DNA of 64,000 nt from Nocardiopsis mwathae (GCF_014201195.1 NZ_JACHDS010000001.1:1798001-1862000), one strand, 5' to 3'. Numbered from the stretch's first letter, positions 51,616-61,030 are shown. Program-made: numbers and translations. Notes: a model not told the origin generated them from the letters alone.

Positions 51616-53373
51616 ATGACGAAACGAACTCTGGGGTTCGTCGCCCTCGGCGCGGCGGCGGCCATGCTGCTGAGCGCCTGCGGCGGCGGCGCCACGGACG
51701 GGAACGGCGGGGAGGCCGCCTTCAACCAGGGGGAGACCCAGGTCGTCAACCCGTCGGACGCGACCGGCGGCACGCTGCGCTACGCCATCTCCGCGGACTT
51801 CGACTCGCCCGACCCGGGCAACATGTACTACGCCTTCGCGTGGAACTTCAGCCGCTACTACGCGCGCACCCTGCTGACCTACACCGGCGAGCCCGGCACC
51901 GAGGGCACCGAGCTCCAGCCCGACCTCGCCGAGTCGATGCCCGAGGCCAGCGACGACGGCAAGAGCTACACGGTCAAGCTGAAGGAGGGGCTGAAGTACG
52001 AGGACGGCTCGGAGATCGTCGCCGAGGACGTCAAGTACGCGATCGCCCGCAGCAACTTCGGCGAACAGGCGCTGCCCAACGGCCCGAAGTACTTCAAGCA
52101 GCTGCTCGACAAGAGCGACGACTACGAGGGCCCCTACGCCGACGGCGACGACCCGCTCAAGGGCTTCGACGGCATCGAGACCCCCGACGACCACACCCTG
52201 GTCTTCCACCTCAAGAAGCCGTTCGCCGAGTTCGACTACATCCTGCTGCAGCCGCAGACCGCCCCGGTGCCCGCCGAGGCCGACAAGGGCGAGCAGTACC
52301 AGACCCGCGTCCTGTCCTCCGGGCCCTACAAGTACGACGGCGACTACAGGTCCGGCGAGAGCCTCCACCTGGAGCGCAACGACCAGTGGGACCCCGAGAG
52401 CGACCCGATCCGCGAGGCGCTGCCCGACCGCGTCGAGGTCGAGATCGGCGTCGAGCAGAACGAGATCGACCAGCGCCTGGTCAACGGCGATCTCGACGTG
52501 GACCTCGCCGCCGCCAGCGTCGGCCCGGCGATGAAGGGCACGCTGCTCAGCGACGAGTCCAAGAAGGTCAACGTCGACAACCCCGAGACCAACACGCTGC
52601 GCTACGTCAACGTCAACACCGTCGTCGAGCCGCTGGACGACCTGGCCTGCCGCCAGGCGATCATGTTCGCCGCCGACCACGACGCCCTGCAGCGCGCCTG
52701 GGGCGGGGCGGCCGGCGGTGAGATCCCGACGCAGATCATGCCCAAGGAGCTCGACGGCTCCGACCAGAGCATCGACCTGTACCCGTCGGAGGACCGCAAG
52801 GGCGACCTGGACAAGGCCCGGGAGAAGCTGGAGGAGTGCGGCGAGCCCGACGGGTTCAGCACCAACATCGGCGCCCGCTCCGACCGCCCGGCCGACGTCG
52901 CCACCGCCGAGGCCCTGCAGTCCAGCCTGAAGCGGGTCGGCATCGACGCCCAGATCAAGCAGTACCCGTCGGACACCTACACCAACACCCAGGCCGGGTC
53001 GCCCGACTTCGTGCACGAGAACGAGCTGGGCCTGACGGTCTACGGCTGGGCGCCGGACTGGGCCACCGGCTACGGCTTCATGAGCAAGATCGTGGACGGC
53101 CGCTCCATCCAGAAGGCCGGCAACTCCAACATCTCCGAGCTCGACGACCCCGAGATCAACAAGCTGTTCGACGAGGTCGTCGACGAGCAGGACCCGGACG
53201 TCCGGGCGCAGAAGTACGCCGAGATCGACCGCCTGGTCATGGAGAACGCGGCGATCCTCCCGGCGGTCTTCGAGAAGACGGTGTACTACCGCCCGGACAA
53301 CCTCACCAACGTCTACTACCACGTGGGCTACGCGGGCTACGACTTCATGGCCCTCGGCACCACCCGCGAGTAG
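51616..53373 (+). CDS. Peptide ABC transporter substrate-binding lipoprotein (paralogue 2)
   Basis: The ATG at 51616 has AAAGGCAGGA upstream. The 585-residue lipoprotein starts MTKRTLGFVALGAAAAM and has the lipobox LLSAC, then a family 5 binding fold. It is closely similar to paralogue 1 along its length (YPSDTYTNTQ and AGNSNISELDDPEIN occur in both). It lies between the two permease genes of the same operon, so it is the one most likely to feed this transporter. Ligand unknown; likely oligopeptides. Confidence 0.95.
   Translation: MTKRTLGFVALGAAAAMLLSACGGGATDGNGGEAAFNQGETQVVNPSDATGGTLRYAISADFDSPDPGNMYYAFAWNFSRYYARTLLTYTGEPGTEGTELQPDLAESMPEASDDGKSYTVKLKEGLKYEDGSEIVAEDVKYAIARSNFGEQALPNGPKYFKQLLDKSDDYEGPYADGDDPLKGFDGIETPDDHTLVFHLKKPFAEFDYILLQPQTAPVPAEADKGEQYQTRVLSSGPYKYDGDYRSGESLHLERNDQWDPESDPIREALPDRVEVEIGVEQNEIDQRLVNGDLDVDLAAASVGPAMKGTLLSDESKKVNVDNPETNTLRYVNVNTVVEPLDDLACRQAIMFAADHDALQRAWGGAAGGEIPTQIMPKELDGSDQSIDLYPSEDRKGDLDKAREKLEECGEPDGFSTNIGARSDRPADVATAEALQSSLKRVGIDAQIKQYPSDTYTNTQAGSPDFVHENELGLTVYGWAPDWATGYGFMSKIVDGRSIQKAGNSNISELDDPEINKLFDEVVDEQDPDVRAQKYAEIDRLVMENAAILPAVFEKTVYYRPDNLTNVYYHVGYAGYDFMALGTTRE
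51966..52061 (+). repeat. 96-bp tract identical to 47744-47839
   Basis: Second copy of the identical tract, covering codons for TVKLKEGLKYEDGSEIVAED and beyond. A second shared run of about 42 bases lies further on, around 52175-52216 here and 47957-47998 in the first gene. Confidence 0.9.
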
Positions 53374-53471
53374 CGGTTCCGCTCCGATTCGGTTGACAGA
53401 AGGCAGGTGAAGGCGGCGGGGGCGGCCGGATCCCCACGGGGACCCCGGCCGGCCCCGCGCCGCCGGCCAAG

Positions 53472-54485
53472 TTGCTGACTTACATTCTCCGCCGCGTGGG
53501 CGCCGGCGTGCTGCTGCTCGCCATCGTCACCCTCGTGACGTTCACGATCTTCTACGTCGTTCCGCGGCTGGCCGGGCAGACCACCGAGCAGCTCGCGACG
53601 ATGTACGTGGGCAAGGCACCCACACCCGAGGCCATCGAGGCGACCATCGACCGGCTCGGCCTGGACCAGCCGATCACCGTGCAGTTCTGGGAGTTCCTCC
53701 GCGGCATCTTCGTCGGGGCCGAGTACCAGTTCGGCCGCGACACCGTGCAGTGCGCCGCGCCCTGCTTCGGCTACTCGTTCCAGAACTACCAGGAGGTCTT
53801 CCCGGAGATCATCAAGCGCCTCCCGGTGACCTTCTCGCTGGCCATCGGTGCCGGTGTCATCTGGCTGGTCGGCGGCGTCGCCGTGGGCGTCATCTCCGCC
53901 ATCAAGAAGGGCAGCGTCTTCGACCGCGTCGCCATGGGCATCGCGCTGGCCGGCGTCTCCCTGCCGATCTTCTTCACCGGCCTGCTCTGCCTGGCCTTCC
54001 TGGTGCACGCCACCGGTCTGTTCCCGAGCCCGTCCTACACCCCGTTCACCGACAACCCGGTGGCCTGGGCGACCGGCCTGATCCTGCCGTGGGTCACGCT
54101 GGCGTTCCTGCACGCGGCCCAGTACGCGCGCCAGACGAGAGCGGGCATGCTGGAGACGATGGGCGAGGACTACATCCGTACCGCGCGGGCCAAGGGGCTG
54201 GCCGAGCGCAAGGTCGTCCTCAAGCACGGCCTGCGGCCCACCCTCACCCCGATCGTCACCATCTTCGGTCTCGACCTGGGCCTGGTGCTCGGCGGTGCGG
54301 TGCTGACCGAGACCGTGTTCTCCCTCAACGGCATCGGCCGCTACGCCGTCACCGCGATCGTGCAGAGCGACCTCCCGGTCATCCTGGGCGTCACCCTGTT
54401 CGGCGCGTTCTTCATCGTCGTGTGCAACCTCATCGTCGACCTGCTCTACGCCTGGGTGGACCCCCGGGTCAGAGTCACCGCCTGA
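53472..54485 (+). CDS. Peptide ABC transporter permease (DppB/OppB type)
   Basis: A TTG at 53472 (or the CTG next to it) begins LLTYILRRVGAGVLLLAIVTL, the standard N-terminus of DppB proteins; no ribosome binding site is seen and the upstream 98 bases are GC-rich. The 337-residue protein has six membrane helices, an extracellular loop with LDQPITVQFWEFLRG, and the EAA loop TMGEDYIRTARAKGLAERKVVLKHGLRPTLTPI. It pairs with the DppC-type permease to form the channel. A loop with CAAPCFGYSF has two cysteines that may form a disulfide. Confidence 0.94.
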   Translation: MLTYILRRVGAGVLLLAIVTLVTFTIFYVVPRLAGQTTEQLATMYVGKAPTPEAIEATIDRLGLDQPITVQFWEFLRGIFVGAEYQFGRDTVQCAAPCFGYSFQNYQEVFPEIIKRLPVTFSLAIGAGVIWLVGGVAVGVISAIKKGSVFDRVAMGIALAGVSLPIFFTGLLCLAFLVHATGLFPSPSYTPFTDNPVAWATGLILPWVTLAFLHAAQYARQTRAGMLETMGEDYIRTARAKGLAERKVVLKHGLRPTLTPIVTIFGLDLGLVLGGAVLTETVFSLNGIGRYAVTAIVQSDLPVILGVTLFGAFFIVVCNLIVDLLYAWVDPRVRVTA

Positions 54486-54601
54486 CGACCCCCGGCCGCC
54501 GGAGCCTCCCGGCGGCCGGGTGCGAGACCACGCAGAGCAGTCCTACTCACCCCCGGCCGGCCGACCGGCCGACCGGGGCCCGAGCCGAAGGAAGACCGGC
54601 A

Positions 54602-56473
54602 ATGACCACTCCGGGAGCCGCGCAAGGGTCCGCGGCCGGCGCCGACGCGGCGGTCCGCGTCGCCGACCTGACGATCACCTTTCCGACGATGGACGGCGAC
54701 GTCCACGCCGTGGACGGGCTGTCCTTCGAGGTGCCGCCGGGCGGCGCCCTGGGCATCGTCGGCGAGTCCGGCTCCGGCAAGAGCGCCACGTCGCTGGCGC
54801 TGATGGGGCTGCACCGCGGCAGCAGGGCCCGGATCACGGGGGAGATCACCGTCTCCGGGACCGACATCGTCGCCGCGACCGACGCCGAGGTGCGGGCGAT
54901 GCGCGGCAACGACATCGCGATGGTGTTCCAGGACCCGATGTCGTCGCTGCACCCGCAGTACACCATCGGCGACCAGCTGATGGAGGCCTACCGCACGCAC
55001 CGGCCGAAGGCGAGCCGCGCCGAGGCGCGGAAGCGCGCGGTCGACTCCCTGGACCGCGTGGGCATCCCCGACCCGGCCCGCAGGATCAACTCCTACCCGC
55101 ACGAGTTCTCCGGCGGCATGCGCCAGCGCGTGCTCATCGCCATGGGGCTGATGTGCGACCCCAAGGTCCTGCTCGCCGACGAGCCGACCACGGCGCTGGA
55201 CGTGACCGTGCAGGCGCAGATCCTGGACCTCCTCGACGACCTCCGCCGCGACCTGGGCATGTCGCTGATCCTGGTCAGCCACGACCTCGCGGTCGTCGCC
55301 GGGTCGGTGGACGAGGTGCTGGTCATGCAGAAGGGCCGCGCCGTGGAGCGCGGGGACGTGCGCCGGGTCCTGTCCGAGCCCGAGCACCCCTACACCCGGG
55401 CACTGCTGGCGTCGGTGCCGCGGGTGGAGGTGTCGCGTGCCGAGCGCCGCGCGCAGATCCGCGCCGAGCGTGCCGAGGCGGAGCAGCACGCCCGCCGGGA
55501 GCGCGAGGCCCCCGCGGCGGAGGCGGAGGCCGCCGAGCCGTCCACCGCGGGAACGCCGAGCGCCGCCGCTCCGGCCCCGGGGCCCGAGCGTGCGGCGGCC
55601 CCCGAAGCGGGCGAACCGCTGCTGCAGGTGCGCGACCTGCGGGTGCGGTTCAAGGTCCGCAGCGGCCTGTTCAGCCCCGCCACCGACTTCTACGCCGTCG
55701 ACGACGTCTCCTTCGACCTGTTCAAGGGCGAGACGCTGGGCATCGTCGGCGAGTCCGGGTCGGGCAAGAGCACGCTGTCGCGCGCCGTCATGCGGCTGCT
55801 GCGGCCCACCTCGGGATCGGTCCGCTTCGAGGGCCGCGATATCACCGACCTGTCGGACCGGCGGCTGCGCCCGCTCCGCCGCGACGTGCAGATGATCTTC
55901 CAGAACCCCTACTCCTCGCTGAACCCCCGCATCACCATCGGCGACAGCATCGGCACCGCCCTGCGGGTCCAAGGCGAGAAGGACGGCAAGCTGATCAAGC
56001 GGCGCGTGCAGGAGCTGCTGGAGCGCGTGGGCCTGGAACCGCGGCACTACAACCGCTTCCCGCACGCGTTCTCCGGCGGCCAGCGGCAGCGCATCGCCAT
56101 CGCGCGGGCGCTGATCCTCCGGCCCAAGCTGGTGATCTGCGACGAGCCGGTGTCGGCGCTGGACGTGTCCACCCAGGACCAGGTGCTGCGGCTGCTGTCG
56201 GAGCTGCAGGACGACTTCGAGCTGACCTACATCTTCGTCGCCCACGACCTCGCGGTGGTGCGCCAGGTCAGCGACCGGGTGGCGGTCATGCGCCGGGGCC
56301 GGATCGTGGAGATGAGCGACGGCGACGAGGTCTATGAGAACCCGCGGCACGACTACACCCGCCAGCTGCTCGCCGCAGCCCCGGTCCTGGACCCCGACGA
56401 GGCGCGGGCGCACCGCGCCGAGCGCGTCCGGATGCGCCGCGAGAAGGCCGAACAGGTGACCACCTCGGCCTGA
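54602..56473 (+). CDS. Fused double ATPase of the peptide ABC transporter (DppD-DppF)
   Basis: The ATG at 54602 follows AAGGAAG by eight bases and gives 623 residues. Two ABC ATPase domains are joined by an Ala/Glu/Pro-rich linker. Domain one has Walker A GESGSGKSA at 54-62, signature FSGGMRQR and Walker B LLADEPTTALD. Domain two has Walker A GESGSGKST at 383-391, FSGGQRQR and VICDEPVSALD. Each ends with the OppD/F C-terminal phrase (HPYTRALLASVP; HDYTRQLLAAAP). In most bacteria these are separate D and F subunits; the fusion fixes their ratio at one to one. Confidence 0.95.
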   Translation: MTTPGAAQGSAAGADAAVRVADLTITFPTMDGDVHAVDGLSFEVPPGGALGIVGESGSGKSATSLALMGLHRGSRARITGEITVSGTDIVAATDAEVRAMRGNDIAMVFQDPMSSLHPQYTIGDQLMEAYRTHRPKASRAEARKRAVDSLDRVGIPDPARRINSYPHEFSGGMRQRVLIAMGLMCDPKVLLADEPTTALDVTVQAQILDLLDDLRRDLGMSLILVSHDLAVVAGSVDEVLVMQKGRAVERGDVRRVLSEPEHPYTRALLASVPRVEVSRAERRAQIRAERAEAEQHARREREAPAAEAEAAEPSTAGTPSAAAPAPGPERAAAPEAGEPLLQVRDLRVRFKVRSGLFSPATDFYAVDDVSFDLFKGETLGIVGESGSGKSTLSRAVMRLLRPTSGSVRFEGRDITDLSDRRLRPLRRDVQMIFQNPYSSLNPRITIGDSIGTALRVQGEKDGKLIKRRVQELLERVGLEPRHYNRFPHAFSGGQRQRIAIARALILRPKLVICDEPVSALDVSTQDQVLRLLSELQDDFELTYIFVAHDLAVVRQVSDRVAVMRRGRIVEMSDGDEVYENPRHDYTRQLLAAAPVLDPDEARAHRAERVRMRREKAEQVTTSA

Positions 56474-56528
56474 CGCCCCCACAGGGGCGGATGCGGGCCG
56501 GGGGCGCGGGTCCCGCACCCCCGGCCGC

Positions 56529-57125
56529 TCACCCCCGCCGTTCCCCGTCCACCGCGGCGGAGGCGACCGGTGCGGGCCCGGCCGCCGCGGAGCCGCGGGA
56601 CCCCATGGCCTCGACCGCGCCCCACACACCGATCACCGTGTTCCAGAACATGAAGATCGCCAGCGGGGTGGAGAACCCGTCCAGGGCCGCCGTGCGCTCC
56701 GGGTCGCCCACGTACAGCGTCAACCCCGCCAGGGTGCCGCCGCCGACCAGGCAGGCGAGCAGGCCGCGCAGCCACGCCTTGCCCTCGTGGCGCAGCCGCG
56801 CCGAGCGGCCGCTGGGACGCGGCGGCGGTGGCGGTCCGCCGGCGAAGCGGTGCGCGAACCGGACGTCGGCCCAGGTGATGACCGAGTGCCCGTAGGCGAC
56901 GGTGAATCCGAGGTAGAGCGCCCCGAGCCCGTGCGTCAGATCCGCGGTGGCCCCGTGGCCGAGGTGGAGGGCGATCACCGTCAGCAGCACCACGTCGAGG
57001 ACCGGCACGAGCAGCAGCAGGACCGTGCTCAGCCGCCGCATCCGCAGCAGGTAGCGGGCGGCCAGCCCGCCCAGCACGAAGACCCAGAACAACGCCTCGA
57101 CCACCAGGATCAGCGCCGCGATCAC
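56529..57125 (-). CDS. Membrane protein of unknown function (198 aa)
   Basis: The GTG at 57125 has GGGGG eight bases upstream. The 198-residue protein has five or six hydrophobic helices: VIAALILVVEALFWVFVLGG at the start, VLLLLVPVLDVVLLTVIAL, ALYLGFTVAYGHSVITW, and GLLACLVGGGTLAGLTLYV. A cytoplasmic loop with GGPPPPPRPSGRSARLRHEG lies in the middle. No family recognised. It is divergent from the kinase gene, so it could be its target or sensor partner, but that is speculation. Confidence 0.75.
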   Translation of the reverse strand: MIAALILVVEALFWVFVLGGLAARYLLRMRRLSTVLLLLVPVLDVVLLTVIALHLGHGATADLTHGLGALYLGFTVAYGHSVITWADVRFAHRFAGGPPPPPRPSGRSARLRHEGKAWLRGLLACLVGGGTLAGLTLYVGDPERTAALDGFSTPLAIFMFWNTVIGVWGAVEAMGSRGSAAAGPAPVASAAVDGERRG

Positions 57126-57300
57126 CGTGTCGTCCCCCTTGCTTCCCGCACGCGGGCGGCCCGGGTCCGCCGGACGCCCACATCGACCCCGCCCATCATC
57201 GGGGGCCGGGCCGGGGCCGCGGATCGGCGCGCGTGAGGAGATCGCCGTACGACCTTCGAAGTACGCGCGGGAGGGCCGAACGTGCTGAGATAGGGGCGTG

Positions 57301-58596
57301 ATGCCGTTCTCCCGACGCTCCGAGGTGCTCGACCGCCGCATCCTCGGCGGCCGCCTCTACCTCGGCAGCACGCTGTGGGCCGGGCTGCACCTCGGCGGCG
57401 GGCTGCTGCTGTGGGGGCTCGGCGCCTACCTGGACCGGCCCGGTACCGACCCGCGCTGGCTGCTGCTCACCCTGGCCGGGGTGTGCTCGGCCGTCCTACT
57501 GCGCCGTATCGCCCCCGGGGTCGGACTGGCCGTCGCCTCGCTGTTCCTCGCCGCGGACATCGCGCTCGGGCCCTCGGCCGCGGTGTTCATCGTCTACGGC
57601 GAGGTCCTCTACGCGGTGGGCGCGTGGAGCCGCCGGCGGCTCGCCTACGCGACGGCGGCCGTGGTGGCGGCCGTCGCCGCGGCCGTGCTGGGCATCCTGC
57701 TCTACCTGCTCGCCCACGGAGTGCTGGGCGGGCTGCTGGACGTGATCCAGCTCCTCGGCCTCTATGTCCTGGTCTTCATCGCCCCGCTGATGACCGGGCT
57801 GACCGTCCGTGAGCACCACCTGCGTGCCGAGCTGGAGCGCCAGCGCGCCGACCAGCGCGTCCGCATGGCCGAGCTGGACCGGGGCACCGCAGTGGCCGAG
57901 GAGCGCGGCCGGATGGCGCGTGAGCTGCACGATGTCATCGCCAACCACCTCAGCGCCATCGCGGTGCAGTCCACGGCCGCACTGTCGATGCGCGACCCCG
58001 ACCCCGAGCGGATCCGGCAGATCCTGGGCGTGGTGCGGGACAACAGCGTGCAGGGGCTCGCCGAGATGCGGCAGATGATCAGCGTGCTGCGCGCCGACGA
58101 CACCCCCGACCTGGAGCGCGTCATGCCGCGCCTCAGCGAGGCCGACCGGCTGGTGACGACCGCGCGGCAGTCCGGGTTGGACGTGCGCATCGAGCAGCTC
58201 GGTACCGAGCGGCCGCTCCCGGTGCAGGTCGACGCGGCCGCCTACAGGATCGTTCAGGAGTCGCTCACCAACGCCCTGCGCTACGCCGAGCCCCGGAGGG
58301 TGGCCATCACGGTGGAGTACGCCGCGGCGGATACGGCCGGGGCGGAGGGCGACCGGCTGGTGCTGACGGCCGAGAACCCGGCACCGGACCGGCCGGAGCC
58401 GGACTGGCGCGCCGAGTTGGGCGGCGGGGCCGGCCTCACCGGGATGCGGGAGCGGGTCGCGCTGCTGGGCGGCCGGTTCGAGGCCGGGCCCGCGACGGAC
58501 GGGGAAGCGGGCTGGCGGGTGCGGGCCGAGCTGCCGCTGGGGCGGCCCGGCGAGCCCGAGGCGACGGATGGACACAGAACGGGGATGGGCGCGTGA
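57301..58596 (+). CDS. Sensor histidine kinase, DesK/HisKA_3 type (second)
   Basis: ATG 57301 (or GTG 57298) gives about 431 residues. Six hydrophobic helices fill the first 170 residues. A coiled segment leads to the phospho-histidine in RELHDVIANHLSAI. The ATP-binding half has ESLTNALRYAEP and GAGLTGMRERVALLGG. It ends with a four-base overlap into the response-regulator gene. TGAGAT ends six to nine bases before the start, and AGGGG sits too close for a good ribosome binding site, so a leaderless message is possible. An interrupted repeat CGTAC/GTACG lies at 57246-57265, a possible site for its regulator. Confidence 0.92.
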   Translation: MPFSRRSEVLDRRILGGRLYLGSTLWAGLHLGGGLLLWGLGAYLDRPGTDPRWLLLTLAGVCSAVLLRRIAPGVGLAVASLFLAADIALGPSAAVFIVYGEVLYAVGAWSRRRLAYATAAVVAAVAAAVLGILLYLLAHGVLGGLLDVIQLLGLYVLVFIAPLMTGLTVREHHLRAELERQRADQRVRMAELDRGTAVAEERGRMARELHDVIANHLSAIAVQSTAALSMRDPDPERIRQILGVVRDNSVQGLAEMRQMISVLRADDTPDLERVMPRLSEADRLVTTARQSGLDVRIEQLGTERPLPVQVDAAAYRIVQESLTNALRYAEPRRVAITVEYAAADTAGAEGDRLVLTAENPAPDRPEPDWRAELGGGAGLTGMRERVALLGGRFEAGPATDGEAGWRVRAELPLGRPGEPEATDGHRTGMGA

Positions 58597-59267
58597 TCCG
58601 GGTCGTGGTGGCCGAGGACCAGTGGGCGGTGCGGTCGGGGCTGGTGATGATCCTGGACGCCGCGCCGGACATCGACGTGGTGGCTGAGGCGGCCGATGGT
58701 GAGGAGGCGGTGGCCGCGGCGCGGCGCCACCTGCCCGATGTCGTGCTCATGGACGTGCGGATGCCGCGCAAGGACGGTATCGCGGCGGCCCGGGAGCTGG
58801 CCGGGACAGGTGTGGACGTGCTGATCCTGACCACGTTCGACCTCGACGAGTACGTGTTCGGCGCGCTGCGCGCCGGGGCGGTCGGGTTCCTGCTGAAGGA
58901 CATCGAGGCCGACGAGCTGGTGGAGGCGGTCCGCGTGGTGGCGCGGGGCGAGGGGATGATCGCCCCGGCCGTGACGCGGCGGCTCATCGCCGAGTTCGCG
59001 GGCGGCGCGGCCCCGTCGGGCGGCGAGTGTGCCGGGCCGCGGGTTCCGGGGGTGAGCCCGGTCGCCGTCGGCGAGCTCACCCCCCGGGAGCACGAGGTCC
59101 TGGCGTGCGTGGGGGAGGGGCTGAGCAACCAGCAGATCGCCCGTCGGCTGTGCATCACCGAGACGACGACCAAGACCCACGTCAGCCGGATACTGGCCAA
59201 GCTGGGGCTGCGCAGCCGGGTCCAGGCCGCCATCGCCGCCCAGGAGCTAGGCATCACCCGCAAGTGA
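58593..59267 (+). CDS. LuxR-family (NarL) response regulator (second)
   Basis: This 224-residue protein has a receiver domain with E8/D9, phospho-acceptor D54 in LMDVRMP, T in ILTTFD and K in FLLKDIEA. The LuxR helix-turn-helix runs from LTPREHEVLACVGEGLSNQQIARRLCITETTTKTHVSRILAKLGL to the end. It is translated with the kinase by a four-base overlap. Its last 21 bases overlap the convergent TetR gene. Its targets are unknown; the neighbouring membrane-protein gene is a candidate. Confidence 0.94.
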   Translation: MIRVVVAEDQWAVRSGLVMILDAAPDIDVVAEAADGEEAVAAARRHLPDVVLMDVRMPRKDGIAAARELAGTGVDVLILTTFDLDEYVFGALRAGAVGFLLKDIEADELVEAVRVVARGEGMIAPAVTRRLIAEFAGGAAPSGGECAGPRVPGVSPVAVGELTPREHEVLACVGEGLSNQQIARRLCITETTTKTHVSRILAKLGLRSRVQAAIAAQELGITRK

Positions 59268-59918
59268 GCGCAGCAGTGCCTCCAGGCCCGCGTCGAACGC
59301 GGTCCGGGGGTCGGGGTCGAGTCCGCGCAGCCGGGCGACGGTGGGGAAGCGGCCGTCGAGCACGGCCGGGTTCGCGCCGGCCAGGCCGTCGCCGCGGACC
59401 TGGCCGATGACGGCGCCGGTCACATACGCGTCCAGGGCGGCGGCCGCCCGTACGATGTCGGCGCCCTCCAGTCCGGCCTCGGCGAAGGCGGCGTAGTGCA
59501 GTTCCAGGGCGTGCAGCGCCGCCTCGGTGTCGGGGCGGCGGTGGATGAACAGCGGCAGCGCTCCGGAGTGGCGCAGCAGCGCCGCCCGGTAGTCGTGCGC
59601 CCACGAGCGCAGCCGCTCGTCCCAGGGCCGGTCGTCCTGGGCCGCCTCCCCGGCCGGCGCGGTGCCGCCATCGGCGTCCCCGTCGGTGCCCTCGGTTCCG
59701 GTGCGCTCGGGGCGGGAGACGTCGGTGACGTATTCGACGATCGCGTCGAACAGCTGCTCCTTGCCGAGGGGGAAGTGGTGGTAGACGGCCATGGCCTCCA
59801 CCTCCAGCGCGTCGCCGAGGCGGCGCATGGTCAGGCGGCGCAGCCCCTGGCCGTCGATGATCCGCAGGGCTTCGGTGATGATGCGTTCGGCGCTCAGGCC
59901 GGCATTGTTTCGGCTCAC
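59247..59918 (-). CDS. TetR-family regulator (TetR_C_1-like)
   Basis: The GTG at 59918 gives 223 residues; a longer frame upstream is not conserved. The helix-turn-helix is ERIITEALRIIDGQGLRRLTMRRLGDALEVEAMAVYHHFPLGKEQL, the form of true TetR/TetR_C_1 members, where the C-terminal half binds a drug-like ligand. An acidic, Gly/Thr-rich insert lies near residues 75-95. No ribosome binding site is visible close to the start. The upstream TTAC-TTT-GTAA site may be its own operator. Confidence 0.88.
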   Translation of the reverse strand: MSRNNAGLSAERIITEALRIIDGQGLRRLTMRRLGDALEVEAMAVYHHFPLGKEQLFDAIVEYVTDVSRPERTGTEGTDGDADGGTAPAGEAAQDDRPWDERLRSWAHDYRAALLRHSGALPLFIHRRPDTEAALHALELHYAAFAEAGLEGADIVRAAAALDAYVTGAVIGQVRGDGLAGANPAVLDGRFPTVARLRGLDPDPRTAFDAGLEALLRSLAGDA

Positions 59919-59934
59919 CCACCCGATCCTAGAC

Positions 59935-59945
59935 TTACTTTGTAA
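59935..59945. promoter_or_regulatory. Candidate TetR autoregulatory operator
   Basis: TTAC (59935-59938), TTT and GTAA (59942-59945) form a short palindrome 17 bases before the TetR start, in the one AT-rich patch of the region. Confidence 0.35.
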
Positions 59946-60050
59946 AGGCGGTGGGTGGAATGCCACCCCGCGCGTCCACCGGTGACACGCATCACCTCTA
60001 GAGTGGCAGGCGACCCTGATCCACACGACGCCAACCCGCCGGAGGGAACC

Positions 60051-60446
60051 ATGGGGCTCATCGGCCCGAAGGTCGACGACGACGCCCGTCGCCGCCACAG
60101 CGAGGACGAGCAGGCCGCGCACCGGCTGCCCGGGCTGCTGGAGGAGGTCGCGGCGGCCGAGCGGGCGCTGATCGCGGCGCAGGAGGACGGAGCCTCCGCC
60201 GCGGAGCTGCGCCGGTGCGGCATCGAGCTGGACCGGGCACTGACCGACGCGATGCGCGCCGCCTACGCCCGGGAGCGCGCCCTGATCGGCCCGCGCGGCT
60301 ACACCGACCGCATCCACCGTCGCAAGCGGCTGGCCACGCGGGACGTCCGCCACGCCACCGAGCTCGCCGAGCGCCTGCTCACCGAGCGGGAGGCGCACCG
60401 CCTGCACGGCATCGCGCAGGTTCCCCGGAGCCCGGTCGGCGCCTGA
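60051..60446 (+). CDS. Conserved hypothetical protein (131 aa), helical
   Basis: The ATG at 60051 follows GGAGGG by four to five bases. The 131-residue product is all-helical by inspection, with a heptad-like LLEEVAAAERALIAAQEDGASAAELRRCGIELDRALTDAMRAAYARERAL and a basic end. No motif or family recognised. There is no signal peptide or membrane segment. It stands apart from its neighbours. Confidence 0.65.
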   Translation: MGLIGPKVDDDARRRHSEDEQAAHRLPGLLEEVAAAERALIAAQEDGASAAELRRCGIELDRALTDAMRAAYARERALIGPRGYTDRIHRRKRLATRDVRHATELAERLLTEREAHRLHGIAQVPRSPVGA

Positions 60447-60588
60447 GCCGCGGTCGGCCCCTCCTCACCGGCCTCCGAGCGTGCGCCCGGCGTCCTCGGA
60501 TGGCAGGATCGTCAGGGAACACGGCGCCACCGGACGGCGCCGCGGAGGCCGACAGGACGTGGGCCGGACGAATGGAGTGGGGACGAAG

Positions 60589-60951
60589 ATGCCGGGGTTC
60601 ATCGAACTCGATCCATCATCGAAGGTGCCCCCCTACGAACAGATCCGGTCCGCGGTCGCCAACGCCGCGGCCAACGGCGACATCCCCGTGGGGTTCAGGC
60701 TGCCCACCGTCCGCGCGCTGGCGGGGGAGCTGGAGGTGGCGGTCAACACCGTCGCCCGCGCCTACCGCGAGCTGGAGCAGGCCGGCGTGGTCGAGACGCG
60801 CGGCAGGTCCGGCACCTTCGTCGCCGCCGGAGGCGACGCACAGCGCGAGGAGGCGGTGTCCGCGGCCCGCGACTACGCCGACGTCATCTCCCGGCTGGGC
60901 CTGGAGCGCGGTGAGGCGCTGGACATCGTGCGGGCCGCCCTGGAGCGCTGA
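60589..60951 (+). CDS. GntR-family regulator, YtrA subfamily
   Basis: The ATG at 60589 follows GGGGA by six bases and gives 120 residues. The winged helix reads VPPYEQIRSAVANAAANGDIPVGFRLPTVRALAGELEVAVNTVARAYRELEQAGVVETRGRSGTFV. A short helical tail replaces the large effector domain, as in YtrA-type regulators that usually control ABC transporters. Its target is not adjacent. It is followed by two long inverted repeats. Confidence 0.92.
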   Translation: MPGFIELDPSSKVPPYEQIRSAVANAAANGDIPVGFRLPTVRALAGELEVAVNTVARAYRELEQAGVVETRGRSGTFVAAGGDAQREEAVSAARDYADVISRLGLERGEALDIVRAALER

Positions 60952-60964
60952 GACCCCCACCGCT

Positions 60965-61030
60965 CCGTCGATCTCGGGGATATCGGGGCCTCAGCGGCGA
61001 TTTTTACCCCAATATCTCCGAGATCAACGG
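60965..61030. repeat. Intergenic inverted repeat, copy B
   Basis: A 24-base left arm (60965-60988, starting CCGTCGATCTCGGGGATA) pairs with 61007-61030 with three mismatches, all transitions. The outer arm matches copies A and C. The 18-base loop contains a T-run. Confidence 0.85.
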
